From: Mimachlamys varia
Lineage: Eukaryota; Mollusca; Bivalvia; Pectinida; Pectinidae
Assembly (NCBI GenBank): GCA_947623455.1
Contig: OX392533.1
Location: forward strand, 33,478,229-33,542,228
Length of the DNA stretch: 64,000 nucleotides
Reading direction: 5' to 3'
The position numbers and the translations under genes are program-made. Under the pieces are notes generated by a model. That model saw only the letters and a list, made by a program, of their open reading frames with translations. It did not search any database and was not told where the DNA came from. Shown here one piece after another: positions 39,501-45,760 of this stretch. Every line of letters begins with the position of its first letter. Within the stretch, counting starts at the first letter, position 1.

Positions 39501-42500
39501 CAATTCCTGTCGTCTATAAAAAGAAATGGGTATGAGTTATATTCGTAACTGAATAGTTAAGGGTGTATGTATCATATGCAGGCATTATAATATACGAGTG
39601 GGTATTTTTAACACGCCACGCCGGCGTGTATGCTTCCTACACAAACGTCGTATGCGTCATCTAGGATACTAAATAGAGCGTATCATCGTGGCGGAAACCA
39701 GCGTTTGTGGTGACATCTAGAACAGGCATAAAAGATAGATGAAACCGAATCATTAGGCGGTCATATTAGAGTGGCCAAGACAAAACATATTAATATGTAT
39801 GAATATAAATCTTTAATGAATGGAATGTTTCAGTTTAGTTCTCTTCTGACAGAGGTTATCTATCTGATAGTCACTCGGACAAAGGCACATACTTTATCTT
39901 ATATCAAATTATATTTACATTTGCTCTGCATTGCCACTATATAACACTACCAAGGCCAGTTTCGTGTTATGAGAGCATAACACTGGAGTGGTCATTATGA
40001 CGTCATTGCGATTGTGACGTCATAATCATAACGTTGGAAATAGCCGTGATTAATGCCACAAAAAATCCAGACATGAAGTGTGGCCAATATTTTTTCCTGA
40101 TCATGTGTCATTGGTTTGGGGTTTTGTCACCTCTCTATTTTTTCTCATCTTATAGGTATGAGTTGGGTTTGCCTTCGGTTTATATAGCAGCCACAACGGC
40201 TGCTGTCAGAATATTACACCTTTGAATGCAGTTTTTGTTAACATCTATTCAAATGGTCCTGCCAATATCTCACTTGTTAGTGCAATGCTGATTTTCTACC
40301 CCCTCTTTAGTTCGGGCTTCAGCAATCTCTCACGTTCTATTATTTGCTTATTAATTCATAATTATTGTTGCGTCATTTTACTTTTGGTCGTATTATATTT
40401 TAATACATAAGAGTAAGTAAGTGCATGTAGGTTATAAAGCAAGTGTGATACAATTTAATGTATTTTTTGAAACAATAATATCAGACTCAACATGATATGG
40501 TATGAAAAAGACAAAAGGGACCAAGAGCGGCTAGGCAAGTACATGGTACTTGTATTACACAATGAGTAATCAGTTTATAACAAGTGCGATCAATAAGTAA
40601 GACATATCTCTGTCGTTGATTTAGACAAATATCCATTGTTTCACAACACCACCTACAATATCTCGATATGTGCTGCTGTAGTACTGTTTGTAACCTGCGA
40701 TGTTAATTTAGTATGATAAAGTCGCGGAACCAGGTTGTCCCTTATACTTAGGGAATGCATGATTTCATGCCTAATTCAATCATTGTAAGGGTTGCTTTGG
40801 TAGCTATATGGTGACGTAACACAAGCACACACACATACACACATTATGCACCTTTTAAATTTAGTAATAAATATTGTTGCCGAAAAAATGAACTAAACTG
40901 CATCATAAAGATGTTTCGTCCTCCTTGGATTCTTCGGTGATGCTAGTGACCAAAGGGAATCAAAATTTTCTAAATTAGTATAGAAACAGAAGGGATTTCG
41001 CTTCGGTTACTGACTTGTTTTTGGGAATTAGTCGCAAAGGATACAATTTTGATATCATTCATCCTGTATATGCATTAATGTTGTGTTAAATGTTGTAAGA
41101 TGTATCGAAAATGAGTTAGACGGTTATTCGTCATGTCCTTTATCTATAGTAAGACATATTACATTACATAGTAAATCTGTTTTTGTTATATATACTTGAA
41201 TATAACTTAATGTTCATGTATATTGCCTTGCCTTCAATATACCATATATCGGAGTTTTTTTAGCGAGTGTCTAATTTTCGCTATGTTCCTGACAACGCTC
41301 CGTCGCGAAAAATTAATATCGTTAAAATTGGTTTCATTACACAGTATGAAGATGCAGTATAAGATGAAACCGTTAGGTGTAAAATGGTTGGCAAAACTGT
41401 AGGATCACCTCAAAGCACGACCTGATGTAACTTCAGTGGCCCTACAACGGCATACTACCGTGCTTCTGTATCCTTCGGGATAATTTTAATGCAATAACCG
41501 AGGGTTTTCATAGAATATAATTGTTCATTACTGATTTGTTTGTTTTATATATGAAACATACGCTAAAATTAATGATTATAGCTGGATTAACGCTAAAAAT
41601 AAAATACCCTTAAAAATAAAACCTGTACTTTTGCACAGTGACTTTGTCGCTAAAAGACCCCGATGTACGGTATGTCCTAATTGGATACATTGTGTAACCT
41701 AATTTGTACATGATTTACGCTTATTAGATACAACATTGAAAATAATTAATCGATGTAGAATTTGTATAGAAATTGCATCTGATAATAAAATCAATTAATA
41801 GATTCCAGAATATGTTATTAAAATTACAAAGCTGACCATATTTTTTTCATTTATGTCGTGCTTTAGCAGATCACAACATATGTTGTATCATCCCTGGATA
41901 TACTATTACACAGGAATGATGCAAAAATGTATTCATCCAACTACAATACCGTAAAGTAAGGTGATGTGATGTTTGGTATTGTGTTGTGTGTAGCTATGAT
42001 ACGTGTACGTACAATTGATTAAATATTCACATCATCCAACCACAAAATTCTATAAAAGGATACATCAGCAACAGAGGGCCATGGTCCAGTGAATATATCA
42101 TGTTTTACGTATATGAACCTATTCACGTGTGCAAAAATAATCAATATCAAGTTCGTTTTGCAGGTCATATGTACATGACCTTATTCTAAGAGAGATATAT
42201 CTTTTGATGAAGAAGCTTTAGACAATAGCATTAAAAGAGGTGTTAAGAATGAATTGGTTTCATAATGAGAGTTACAAATTTTGATGAAGACGAACCCGAG
42301 TTAGTTTCAAAATGAGAGTTATGTCTTTTGATGAATAAGAATCCGAATCACTTTGAGAATGAGAGTTATATATTTTGATGAAAATGAACCAGAGTTAGTT
42401 TCAAAATGAGAGTTATATCTTTTCATGAAGAAAACCCCGAATTAGTTTCAGAGGACGAAACAGCTGTATGATGCAGTTTAATTCTTCTTTTTTTTTGTAA

Positions 42501-45500
42501 CCATACTATATGCAGCAAGTTTTATATTCAGTAATAGATACAGTGTGCCGTAAAAATGAATTAAACTGCATCATACAGCTGTTTCGTCCTCCTAATACTC
42601 TTCAATGATACTAGGGTCCAAAAAGGTGGGAATCAAAAATTTCTAAACCAATGAAGAAGCAGAATAGATGGATTTTTTCTTTGTTTTTATCGGCAAATCT
42701 ATCACGAAATTCGATGTTAGTTTCAATGGCAGAAAGACTGCACAAACATTAAGAACATGGTGTTTCAAATATATATGCACAACCCAGCAAATGAATAATT
42801 ATAGTTACATATTGTTTATTAATTCTTGTTCAGACACATCGGTTTGTGATTAAAATAGTTTCAACAAGCGCAACAAAACATTTAAAGCATATACCACGTT
42901 TCATGTACTACTTTGTGAATGAGAAGTTCAAGATATGAAACATGTTTAATGTACAAAAACTCATTCACTTCGTTCCGTCAATTTATAGACCAGATATAAT
43001 GTTCCAGTCTTTTTGATGGTAGAAAACACCATACCAAAGAGTCAAAAAATCTATAATCCGAACTCGAAATTGATTTTATAAGAACAAACTATGAGCAAAG
43101 TTGATTTTACACGTATACCTTTAAAAACATCAAAAATAATAAGACCAAGTGTCGGGCTGATTATGTGCTGTCGGGCTGATTAAGATTCTCCTCAAATCGA
43201 TTGGTATGTTCTATATCAAAAGATCTTTTGATACTGTCTGTCTGTCCAATATTGGTTCTTGTCGTTGATTGATTCCATACATAAAATGCTAAGTCACATA
43301 ATGTTTTGTGTAATATTTGTAAATGATTATAGCAACCTAGTGTTTTTCTTCCATTCTAACATACTTTGAAACTATATTGATTAGAAAGAACTGTACATTT
43401 ATTGATATGTTGTTGATGTGTTACACTTAATTACTTCTAGGTTATACATTTCATAGCTTTGCAATATTAATTACGCCATGCAAATGGAATGCGTATTTGA
43501 TTTTCTACTGATCAATCTCAATTGCACTGGGGTTTGCCCCCTTTTTCGAAACTTTAAAAACGACGTAATGTTACGCATCTGGCCCTTCTGCCTCTTTAAC
43601 TCCATTTTCCAACATACTGTATCTATTAATAAGTTCAAAAGGTTCAGCATGCGTCTGTAAGTTCATCTTACAAAACTCATTTTGTAATTTGTGCCATCCA
43701 CACAGAAGGTGAGAATCGATTCCAAAGGGGGGTATTAAGAAATAACTGTTAAATATATAACCGTTTTCAAAGGCACGGTTTAATAGACATTATTTGAATC
43801 GATGAAGTAAGTCCGATGGGAAATCAACACGTAGTCTAGTTTTTATTTTTTCTGGTTTTATTGGCTTGAAATGGGTGTGGCTGTACTGTTATCATTAACT
43901 TGCTAATATGAGCATTTCTTCTTTAATAGTAAGCACACAGAATATCATCTCTTATTGGACTAGTTCTCGTACATGTATAAACACCTTTTTCTCAATAAAA
44001 ATGAATACTTTTTAATGTCTGTTTTTCTATTTTTTATTCCATTGCTTGCACATATTTTTTTAGAAAAGAATATTACCTAAGTTCGAACCCAGATGAATTT
44101 GAAAAATCAATCACTAAGAAAAACACCTACATAACTGTGAAATTATTCTTCACATTAAATATTAGTTCTATGACGGCATAGTCAGCATCGATGGTTTGGG
44201 TTTTCGTCAAATACACTCAGCAAAATCTAACAAGTGTATCACTAATTTAAAATGTATAAGCTCTATTGCCGTATAATTCAGCTTAATGCATGTTTCCTTC
44301 GCCGGCTTTCCTTACAGCAGTATCGCTGATATAATATTTTTTGTCTAAACGTACTTAAATACCCAGTACATTCTGTATTATAACAGTAAAATATTATTTA
44401 AATTAACTGGTGTATGTTTTATCACATTTACCACCTTTGAAATAAAGTAACGCTTACACTATTAATCAAAGGAGATCGATTGCTTAGATCTTTTTATTTA
44501 ATCGACTTGTCTAAGGTATGACCTTATTGGCGCCAGGCTGCTGTAATCACAGATCAAACTACCGTATGGTTCTTAGAGCATGGTTATCGTCCTCAATGGA
44601 AAGCTTTTATAATCTTTGCGTGATGCCTCGTCCATTTTCCAAAGTTATACATTGTATATTCCGGTAAGAATTCATTTTTCGCAAATTTGTCTGTCAGTAC
44701 ATGTATAAATTGAGTGAAAAGAAATAATACGAATTACTACATTACTTAGATAAGCGTGAGATTGTGATAAAATTGTTTTAGTTTTTGCATCCAACGAAAT
44801 TCAATGAGTCTCGTAATATACAGCAAAACGAATGTTTAACCAACGCCTATCTTTAAAGGAAAATATAATAAGTCTGTCTGCTTTCGAATTCGTAATTTTT
44901 TGTATTATGGTGTCATGCAATTATGTTTTTGTATATCCATTGAATATGGCAATATCATAACCTTCGATTATGTTATAACACAATGTATGACTGTAGAGAA
45001 AAAATGCATTTTGCGAAGAACTTTTTTCAAATATGCATCTTTTAAAATTAATATGTACATGTCAGTCTCGTACAATGGCAGAGGGCAATGCTATCACTGG
45101 CTTATTATTTAAGTTTCTTGTGTTTCAAAGTAGTTATCTTTCAATTTGGGTTTTGTTTGTTTTCCGAAGCTTTGAGTTAAAGAGTTAAAATATGCCTTTA
45201 GGGGTGAATGATTTAATGCATATTTTTGAAGTCTCAATTCATTGCCAAATTACATCAAGGTTATAAGCAAACATATGAACTAAGTGGTAATATGATATAT
45301 AATACAGTATATTGGGTATAACACAATACAACGGAATGCACATATTCTGTCTTAACAACCTACACCAAACCTTACCATGGACTTATATCTGCATATTCCT
45401 TAAAAAATCTAAAACAAAACATGCATATATTGATAACACAGCAGATTTTTTTACTTAAAGTCAATGTGTACAACATTTACTTGAATCATAAATAAATAAT

Positions 45501-45547
45501 TTAACAGAAATGATATATTTACCGTTGAGGAGCACTCTTGCCCCCAT
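2764..45547 (-). CDS. REJ-domain (polycystin-1 / egg-jelly receptor-like) protein, 28 exons, 3' end off window
   Basis: The gene spans at least 42.8 kb and 28 coding exons (E1-E28, listed separately). Every junction keeps frame: 4432 nt, 1477 codons plus one base. Predicted layout: signal peptide 1-23; unrecognised alpha/beta region about 34-490; Cys-rich block about 490-670 with CGVCDGDG and a CDGVPNG motif; two IPT/TIG-like segments about 670-871; REJ-type region about 871-1477. REJ hallmarks include LQLTFDRPISGPSQ, LAYQWSV, LEPGTVYEI, PPLFIWMC, WIPGKYTIEIHV and a final TPQTGGAWDTKFTIDF. REJ modules occur in polycystin-1 proteins and sea urchin sperm receptors, normally before a GPS cleavage site, a PLAT domain and membrane helices. 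Those would lie left of position 1. I infer a cell-surface receptor or adhesion protein. The family call is firm; the exact orthologue, PKD repeats and function are not visible. Confidence 0.85.
3095..3375 (+). repeat. Family B dispersed repeat, copy 1
   Basis: It lies in intron 27, about 100 bp from exon 27. It shares aagcgtcttctgcttcatcg, catccaagtaaa, accgagta and tgagcatactcaaaa with copies at 19255, 34300/37168, 52725, 55590 and 59590. Confidence 0.75.
3474..3694 (-). CDS. REJ gene exon 27
   Basis: Residues about 1342-1415, phase 1 in and phase 0 out, acceptor atttag, donor gtaagc. It contains WIPGKYTIEIHVTSQ, the REJ-type G.Y.I strand, followed by the hydrophobic STIIEVPQLP linker. Confidence 0.85.
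3770..5065 (-). pseudogene. Decayed non-LTR retrotransposon reverse transcriptase
   Basis: Conceptual translation, with frameshifts and stops, gives NRDQFLV, IPQGSVLGPFF, MFADDTSLAYF and an NHNKT motif (5065-4745). Beyond an inserted repeat it continues with HKHLGV, ISATWHLSVLRKLKF, PLLEYECKMWNG and IQLEVARIVAGLTSFAS (4217-3770). These are the palm (FADD) and thumb motifs of jockey/CR1-type reverse transcriptases, in the right order. The element sits in intron 26 on the same strand as the host gene and cannot be functional. The 111-codon ORF at 3882-4217 is its thumb part, not a separate gene. Confidence 0.85.
4205..4690. repeat. Dispersed repeat inserted in the RT remnant
   Basis: It separates the palm and thumb parts of the reverse transcriptase. 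It contains a gtctgtc/gtccgtc tract near 4335-4385 and twice-repeated phrases such as aacctcaaggt, ggtcaaaggttaaggtcata and a ttggtcagaataaa motif. Its ends are not sharply defined. Confidence 0.55.
5220..5335 (+). repeat. Three short direct repeats of cactggtcc
   Basis: The phrase cactggtccaaataacaga or a close form (cactggtccgagtaaca) occurs at about 5224, 5271 and 5300. It lies in intron 26. Confidence 0.55.
6088..6278 (-). CDS. REJ gene exon 26
   Basis: Residues about 1278-1342, phase 2 in and phase 1 out, acceptor ttatag, donor gtaagt. It reads CYEVTVIAEAGDKRIKK, then MCCVANDPPKVRIS. The strand plus PP turn is typical of REJ sub-units. Confidence 0.85.
6639..6751 (-). CDS. REJ gene exon 25
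   Basis: Residues about 1241-1278, phase 0 in and phase 2 out, acceptor ttgtag, donor gtaggt. It links the IWMC strand of exon 24 to the CYEV strand of exon 26 and includes LSILAGELMPDS, matching the REJ L.I..G.L pattern. Confidence 0.8.
7493..7632. mobile_element. 140-bp foldback (MITE-like) element
   Basis: The outer arms atttatggcc / agccataaat and inner arms gtgatatgaaggtttgtctacc / ggtagacaaaccctcatatcac are reverse complements with few mismatches, so nearly the whole unit can form a hairpin. It has no coding capacity and lies in intron 24. Confidence 0.7.
7781..7991. mobile_element. 211-bp TIR element with CCAGG target duplication
   Basis: The left end gccgttttcgtttaagcgg and right end ccgcttaaacgaaagcggc form terminal inverted repeats. 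The element is flanked by ccagg at 7776-7780 and 7992-7996. It has no ORF. It lies in intron 24 and is probably a non-autonomous DNA transposon. Confidence 0.75.
8115..8225 (-). repeat. Family B repeat, degraded copy
   Basis: It contains gatgacgcaaaaaatgctta and ggttttgttgacgcatcggt, corresponding to the reverse complement of the family B 5' half. Confidence 0.55.
8350..8531 (-). CDS. REJ gene exon 24
   Basis: Residues about 1180-1240, phase 1 in and phase 0 out, acceptor gttag, donor gtataa. It includes LLRIPLSELKMEIDFD and PPLFIWMCKQ at the end, the Y/I.W.C signature of REJ modules. Confidence 0.85.
9193..9337 (-). CDS. REJ gene exon 23
   Basis: Residues about 1132-1179, 145 bp, phase 0 in and phase 1 out, acceptor gatgtag, donor gtaacg. 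It includes FVIRRGTLTGGKIYTITVT, matching the REJ L..g.L..G..Y.i pattern. Confidence 0.85.
9480..9560 (+). repeat. (TCCG)n/(TCTG)n microsatellite
   Basis: Seven or more gtcc units grade into gtctgtctgtttgttt. It is in intron 22. Confidence 0.9.
9675..9923 (-). CDS. REJ gene exon 22
   Basis: Residues about 1049-1131, phase 0 at both ends, acceptor caacag. It begins LEPGTVYEITAKLV, an REJ strand. The 3' end is ambiguous. The donor used here is gtaaaa after TVYL. A better-looking gtaaga donor at 9717-9722 would end the exon at 9723, also in phase 0, and drop 16 codons. Confidence 0.75.
10393..10469 (-). CDS. REJ gene exon 21 (77 bp)
   Basis: Residues about 1023-1048, phase 1 in and phase 0 out, acceptor ttttgag, donor gtaagt. 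It is too small to stand out as an ORF but supplies SGDADQQFTQKIESATTRH between YQWSV of exon 20 and LEPGT of exon 22. That is the expected order in an REJ module. Confidence 0.8.
10800..11640 (+). repeat. 79-bp satellite array in intron 20
   Basis: Consecutive starts of atatgtacgtcatgg at 11051, 11130 and 11209 give a 79-bp period. Each unit carries ggtaccttc, aataaaacaagtacttattg and gacaatgaa. About eight clear copies run from 10880 to 11560, with degraded units on both sides. The last degraded unit reaches the exon 20 splice donor. Confidence 0.9.
11651..11786 (-). CDS. REJ gene exon 20
   Basis: Residues about 978-1022, phase 0 in and phase 1 out, acceptor ttacag, donor gtatgt. It contains CQKTSLSLVVKG followed by CVKLAYQWSVRN, the classic REJ C-strand and Y.W core. 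Confidence 0.88.
12619..12791 (-). CDS. REJ gene exon 19
   Basis: Residues about 920-977, phase 1 in and phase 0 out, acceptor ttgcag, donor gtgaga. It reads LIAKLKDGVLLQEGATISV and ends FPITVPPVE. A second AG 18 bp downstream breaks the frame, so this acceptor was chosen. Confidence 0.82.
13180..13740 (+). repeat. Family A repeat, tandem dimer in intron 18
   Basis: A first unit (about 13250-13640) begins with acatatgctgcacc, tatgccgaaaa and gtttcgtcctcct, then gaagcagaagggtcaggtgc. It ends with ctccagcaaacctcggggac. A second unit starts again at about 13650 with gacgtaacacacaca and breaks off near exon 18. The same dimer arrangement is found at 47708-48200. Confidence 0.75.
13748..13893 (-). 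CDS. REJ gene exon 18
   Basis: Residues about 871-920, phase 2 in and phase 1 out, acceptor tttcaag, donor gtgagt. It reads DLSPATITITADAPVLQK, then FCKLQLTFDRPISGPSQ. The L.L.FD.P motif marks the first REJ unit. Nearer AGs at the CTGCAG put a stop in frame, so the farther acceptor was chosen. Confidence 0.85.
14840..15102 (-). CDS. REJ gene exon 17, IPT/TIG-like
   Basis: Residues about 784-871, phase 0 in and phase 2 out, acceptor ttaag, donor gtaagt. It opens VTLCGSNLNSN, like the G.N strand of IPT/TIG domains, and is cysteine-rich (CAMTCPY, RCTRYGG, GCVLCHS). Confidence 0.83.
15385..15588 (-). CDS. REJ gene exon 16, IPT/TIG-like
   Basis: Residues about 716-783, phase 0 at both ends, acceptor tgaag, donor gtaaga. 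AGIYSLRCTLPKD, GIDVTVLATPSISSIKPSSA matches the end of one IPT domain and the start of the next. Confidence 0.85.
16131..16267 (-). CDS. REJ gene exon 15, IPT/TIG-like start
   Basis: Residues about 670-715, phase 1 in and phase 0 out, acceptor tcaag, donor gtaaga. It reads GSPIKIGRIKPAKVFAVGEI then MSGCNM, matching the I..I.P...G....G.N frame of an IPT start. Confidence 0.82.
17039..17223 (-). CDS. REJ gene exon 14, Cys-rich CGVCDGDG
   Basis: Residues about 608-670, phase 2 in and phase 1 out, acceptor gcaaag, donor gtatat. It holds RCQRCYGG, DRCGVCDGDG, CEVDCDGVPNG and DTCGQCLDP. This compact cysteine motif with CDGDG occurs in various secreted proteins. The spacing suggests a disulphide-rich module. 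Confidence 0.88.
17795..17863 (-). CDS. REJ gene exon 13 (69 bp)
   Basis: Residues about 585-608, phase 2 at both ends, acceptor tttacag, donor gtaagg. It is a short linker ending VTVNKGQLN before the Cys-rich exon 14. Confidence 0.8.
18109..18251. mobile_element. Possible short solo LTR
   Basis: It starts tgtggtgtcccgg and ends cagacacaaca, the TG...CA form with GTGTCCCGG seen in Ty3-type LTRs, and carries an internal aataaa at about 18189. No convincing target duplication is seen, so the call is tentative. It lies in intron 12. Confidence 0.4.
18460..18790 (+). repeat. Tandem duplication of about 177 bp
   Basis: The block gaaactacgatat, gtttgccga, aatgtct and aacaaataataaaactgtac occurs twice, near 18510 and 18687, with moderate divergence. 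It lies in intron 12. Confidence 0.65.
19255..19640 (-). repeat. Family B repeat, long copy
   Basis: This is one of the most complete copies, from caggttgatg to ttctctgtttcccccctatg. It includes gaagcagaagacgcttac and gattttgagttcggattatg. ORFs on both strands here are part of the repeat. Confidence 0.8.
20606..20750 (-). CDS. REJ gene exon 12, Cys-rich
   Basis: Residues about 537-585, 145 bp, phase 1 in and phase 2 out, acceptor cgcag, donor gtatgt. It has paired cysteines (NECTDKCYDP, DCRGKCDFG, PMCLP). Confidence 0.85.
21939..22083 (-). CDS. REJ gene exon 11, Cys-rich
   Basis: Residues about 489-536, 145 bp, phase 0 in and phase 1 out, acceptor ttacag, donor gtacgt. It opens YPCLHGPNTAVS and has CSRTCDDEIVCG and TCPICKE, the start of the Cys-rich block. 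Confidence 0.85.
22386..22530 (-). CDS. REJ gene exon 10
   Basis: Residues about 440-488, 145 bp, phase 2 in and phase 0 out, acceptor atcag, donor gtatga. It reads EALRYTSIFVMATDG and ends LTKCKDDPK. No known domain was recognised. Confidence 0.82.
23340..23535 (-). repeat. tRNA-derived SINE
   Basis: Reading the minus strand from 23535, the head is tRNA-like: gtggtgcagtggatagcgc as A-box region and gggttcgattccc as B box. It is followed by ttttctccgggtactccgg and catccggccaacaagag. The body with paired aaaccgg/acccggag motifs resembles the conserved central domains of invertebrate SINEs. It sits in intron 9. The head is not a tRNA gene because it runs directly into the SINE body. Confidence 0.85.
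24903..25047 (-). CDS. REJ gene exon 9
   Basis: Residues about 392-440, 145 bp, phase 1 in and phase 2 out, acceptor ttaaag, donor gtacgt. It is an acidic stretch (SWKYEKDSDVFEDVSV) followed by VTLSLETVVISAKG. No known domain was recognised. Confidence 0.82.
25593..25773 (-). CDS. REJ gene exon 8
   Basis: Residues about 332-391, phase 0 in and phase 1 out, acceptor ttcag, donor gtaagc. It includes LPSDILEFSCGKDFLDLFDD. No known domain was recognised. Confidence 0.83.
26610..26700 (+). repeat. SINE 3'-tail fragment
   Basis: gagacggcctt, gataaagcggcatataag matches the reverse complement of the tail of the SINE at 54360-54660. It lies in intron 7. Confidence 0.6.
27078..27436 (-). CDS. REJ gene exon 7 (longest, 359 bp)
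   Basis: Residues about 212-331, phase 1 in and phase 0 out, donor gtacgt. The acceptor is a NAGNAG (cagcag), so one residue near the start can be optional. It has an acidic, Gln-rich start, a helical KKLKDAITAHKDATR, then strands (KALVYIDKPLNVPIGL). No known domain was recognised. Confidence 0.87.
28507..28686 (-). CDS. REJ gene exon 6
   Basis: Residues about 152-211, 180 bp, phase 1 at both ends, acceptor ttgcag, donor gtatgt. It includes FGLIAAILPLLPMTDVILK and RVPLSALIELRSPG. Confidence 0.83.
28779..28802 (+). repeat. C24 homopolymer in intron 5
   Basis: There are 24 consecutive C on the plus strand, so G24 in the sense of the host transcript. Confidence 0.9.
29255..29383 (-). CDS. REJ gene exon 5
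   Basis: Residues about 109-151, 129 bp, phase 1 at both ends, acceptor ttctag, donor gtatgg. It includes VVSLGDSISIAVVENRSPD and LYKCLVTTQP. Confidence 0.83.
30231..30401 (-). CDS. REJ gene exon 4
   Basis: Residues about 52-108, 171 bp, phase 1 at both ends, acceptor attcag, donor gtaggt. It includes VKELISAETSAVFTIQELL and MVKIMCPKDSTV. Confidence 0.84.
30557..30581 (+). repeat. G25 homopolymer in intron 3
   Basis: There are 25 consecutive G on the plus strand (C25 in the host transcript), preceded by a T run. Confidence 0.9.
31648..31790. mobile_element. 143-bp foldback (MITE-like) element
   Basis: The left arm contains actttctatt, ggttatcgggggat and actacaaagaaa. The right arm contains the reverse complement (tttctttgtagt, atcccccgataacc, aatagaaagt). 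The whole unit can fold with a short loop. It is non-coding and lies in intron 3. Confidence 0.75.
32389..32443 (-). CDS. REJ gene exon 3 (55 bp)
   Basis: Residues about 34-52, phase 0 in and phase 1 out, acceptor ttacag, donor gtaaga. It reads KRCTATGRCQDTCEKEQK, with three cysteines just after the signal peptide. Confidence 0.82.
32922..33140 (-). CDS. Unrecognised 72-codon ORF in intron 2
   Basis: The frame starts MLRPNRNLTSGNFLRL and ends with a lysine-rich tail (HIKAKK), with taaaa sequence directly after the stop. The surrounding 32600-33150 is less AT-rich than the rest of the intron. It could be a small nested ORF, part of a dead element, or chance. No domain was recognised. Confidence 0.2.
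   Translation of the reverse strand: MLRPNRNLTSGNFLRLASTVTKSQRSLFTAARCKLLKKHSSNSFHTEKAFQSILNENKSLRGMITAHIKAKK
33680..33790 (+). CDS. Candidate plus-strand terminal exon (37 codons)
   Basis: It follows a good acceptor (cattttattttag). It reads YWTWKKCEICRRADD, then ICIKRTIIEGINEEF, and stops at TGA within tgaataaatg, which offers an AATAAA. A CxxC pair is visible. No partner exon upstream was found, so it may be a remnant of a gene or element, antisense inside intron 2. Confidence 0.3.
   Translation, partial: YWTWKKCEICRRADDPICIKRTIIEGINEEFRTNIS
34300..34412 (+). repeat. Family B repeat, left half (interrupted)
   Basis: It contains cataatccgaact and aaggaaagattttcatg, and stops at aataagaccagg. 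The other half resumes at 37168 with ccaggttttccgg. Confidence 0.8.
35199..36391. mobile_element. 1.19-kb TIR element nested in the 34413-37167 transposon
   Basis: The left end ccgtaatttctcacatatat and right end (gtattatacgcgagaaataatgg) are imperfect inverted repeats, flanked by TA. This form resembles pogo/Tc1-mariner-type non-autonomous elements. There is no transposase ORF. Confidence 0.65.
35920..36045 (+). repeat. Direct duplication of about 64 bp
   Basis: tcctagtacacac followed by actgccgactctgtcgatgt and ctagacgcaacagaaacttc occurs twice back to back, almost identical, inside the nested element. Confidence 0.85.
37168..37412 (+). repeat. Family B repeat, right half (interrupted)
   Basis: It continues the copy broken at 34412: aagcgtcttctgcttcattg, gtcacatccaagtaaac, gaaccgagtcattg, gagcatactcaaaa, gatcaacctgc. 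Confidence 0.8.
37917..37990 (-). CDS. REJ gene exon 2 (signal-peptide hydrophobic core)
   Basis: Residues 9-33, phase 1 in and phase 0 out, donor gtaagt. The acceptor is the strong tract ttcttttcttttttcaag. It gives ALAFLALTATLTLAQ and then TKTEPCPDNK. Cleavage after LTLA is likely. The upstream ATG at 38010-38012 is read here as part of the polypyrimidine tract rather than a start. Confidence 0.85.
38290..38880 (+). repeat. Degenerate minisatellite, unit about 28-30 bp
   Basis: Variants of gatcgccagtgacttg and gggttgctgagggg recur through the stretch. The region is GC-richer than its surroundings and produces a 155-codon minus-strand ORF by chance. Confidence 0.75.
39930..40025 (+). repeat. 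Repeat D copy
   Basis: atttgctctgcattg, ggccagtttcgtgttatgag and ggagtggtcattatgacgtc match the reverse complement of 54660-54745. Confidence 0.65.
40808..41010 (+). repeat. Family A repeat copy
   Basis: gacgtaacacaagcacac, gcaccttttaaatttagta, gccgaaaaaatgaac, tgtttcgtcctcct and gaaacagaaggg identify the family. Confidence 0.7.
41240..41671. mobile_element. 432-bp TIR element
   Basis: The ends accatatatcggag...tttagcga and tcgctaaaagaccccgatgt...acggta are imperfect inverted repeats next to TA. It is non-coding. Pieces such as cgctaaaa recur inside. Confidence 0.55.
42264..42450 (+). repeat. 47-bp tandem repeat, 4 units
   Basis: aatgagagtt starts at 42264, 42311, 42359 and 42405. Each unit carries ttttgatgaa and a gaacc.gagttagtttc segment. 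Confidence 0.85.
42455..42665. repeat. Family A repeat, back-to-back inverted pair
   Basis: gacgaaacagctgtatgatg at 42458 (minus orientation) is followed by a plus-orientation copy with cagtgtgccg and actgcatcatacagctgttt. It therefore forms an imperfect palindrome. Confidence 0.7.
43025..43165 (+). repeat. Family B repeat, fragment
   Basis: It contains ctataatccgaactcgaaat and aataataagaccaagtgtcg, corresponding to the family B 5' half. Confidence 0.6.
45523..45547 (-). CDS. REJ gene exon 1, start codon (25 bp)
   Basis: The ATG at 45547 is in a good context (ccaaagATGG). It encodes MGARVLLN plus one base, then donor gtaaat. Joined in phase 1 to exon 2 it gives MGARVLLNALAFLALTATL, a textbook signal peptide with a basic n-region. 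Exon 2 alone lacks any basic residue before the core. The call rests on phase, context and peptide quality, not on transcript data. Confidence 0.72.
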
Positions 45548-45760
45548 CTTTGGACTTTGACTGTCTTGACTACTCTGGAATTCTTAGGTCGTATCAGACA
45601 TCAATTTCCGGAAACATGATCGTCCCGCTGACATCTACAAATGGTACCAATGTCTGCTAAGGTATCGGCAGTGCTATTGATTTTCATAAACCTTTGCGCG
45701 TCGTTCAACCGTGACCCCGGGCGATCGGTACACTGTCAACGTTCAGGGTCAATTAGATTA
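45548..45760 (-). promoter_or_regulatory. Probable 5' UTR / promoter-proximal region
   Basis: It is a local GC-richer patch directly upstream of the proposed start, without an obvious TATA box. An upstream ATG (near 45692) opens a short uORF that closes before the main start. Transcript ends cannot be placed from sequence. Confidence 0.35.

Larger units (their letters stand above)
37991..45522 (-). other. Intron 1 of the REJ gene (7.5 kb)
   Basis: It holds a degenerate minisatellite (38290-38880), part of repeat D (39930-40020), family A copies (40808-41010, 42455-42665), a TIR element (41240-41671), a 47-bp tandem repeat (42264-42450) and a family B fragment (43025-43165). 43700-45500 is AT-rich with nothing recognisable. 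Confidence 0.6.

Noticed and set aside
45600..45700. Short uORF MKINSTADTLADIG as an N-terminal extension
   Set aside because: It is closed by a stop before the main ATG and is not in frame with the signal peptide.
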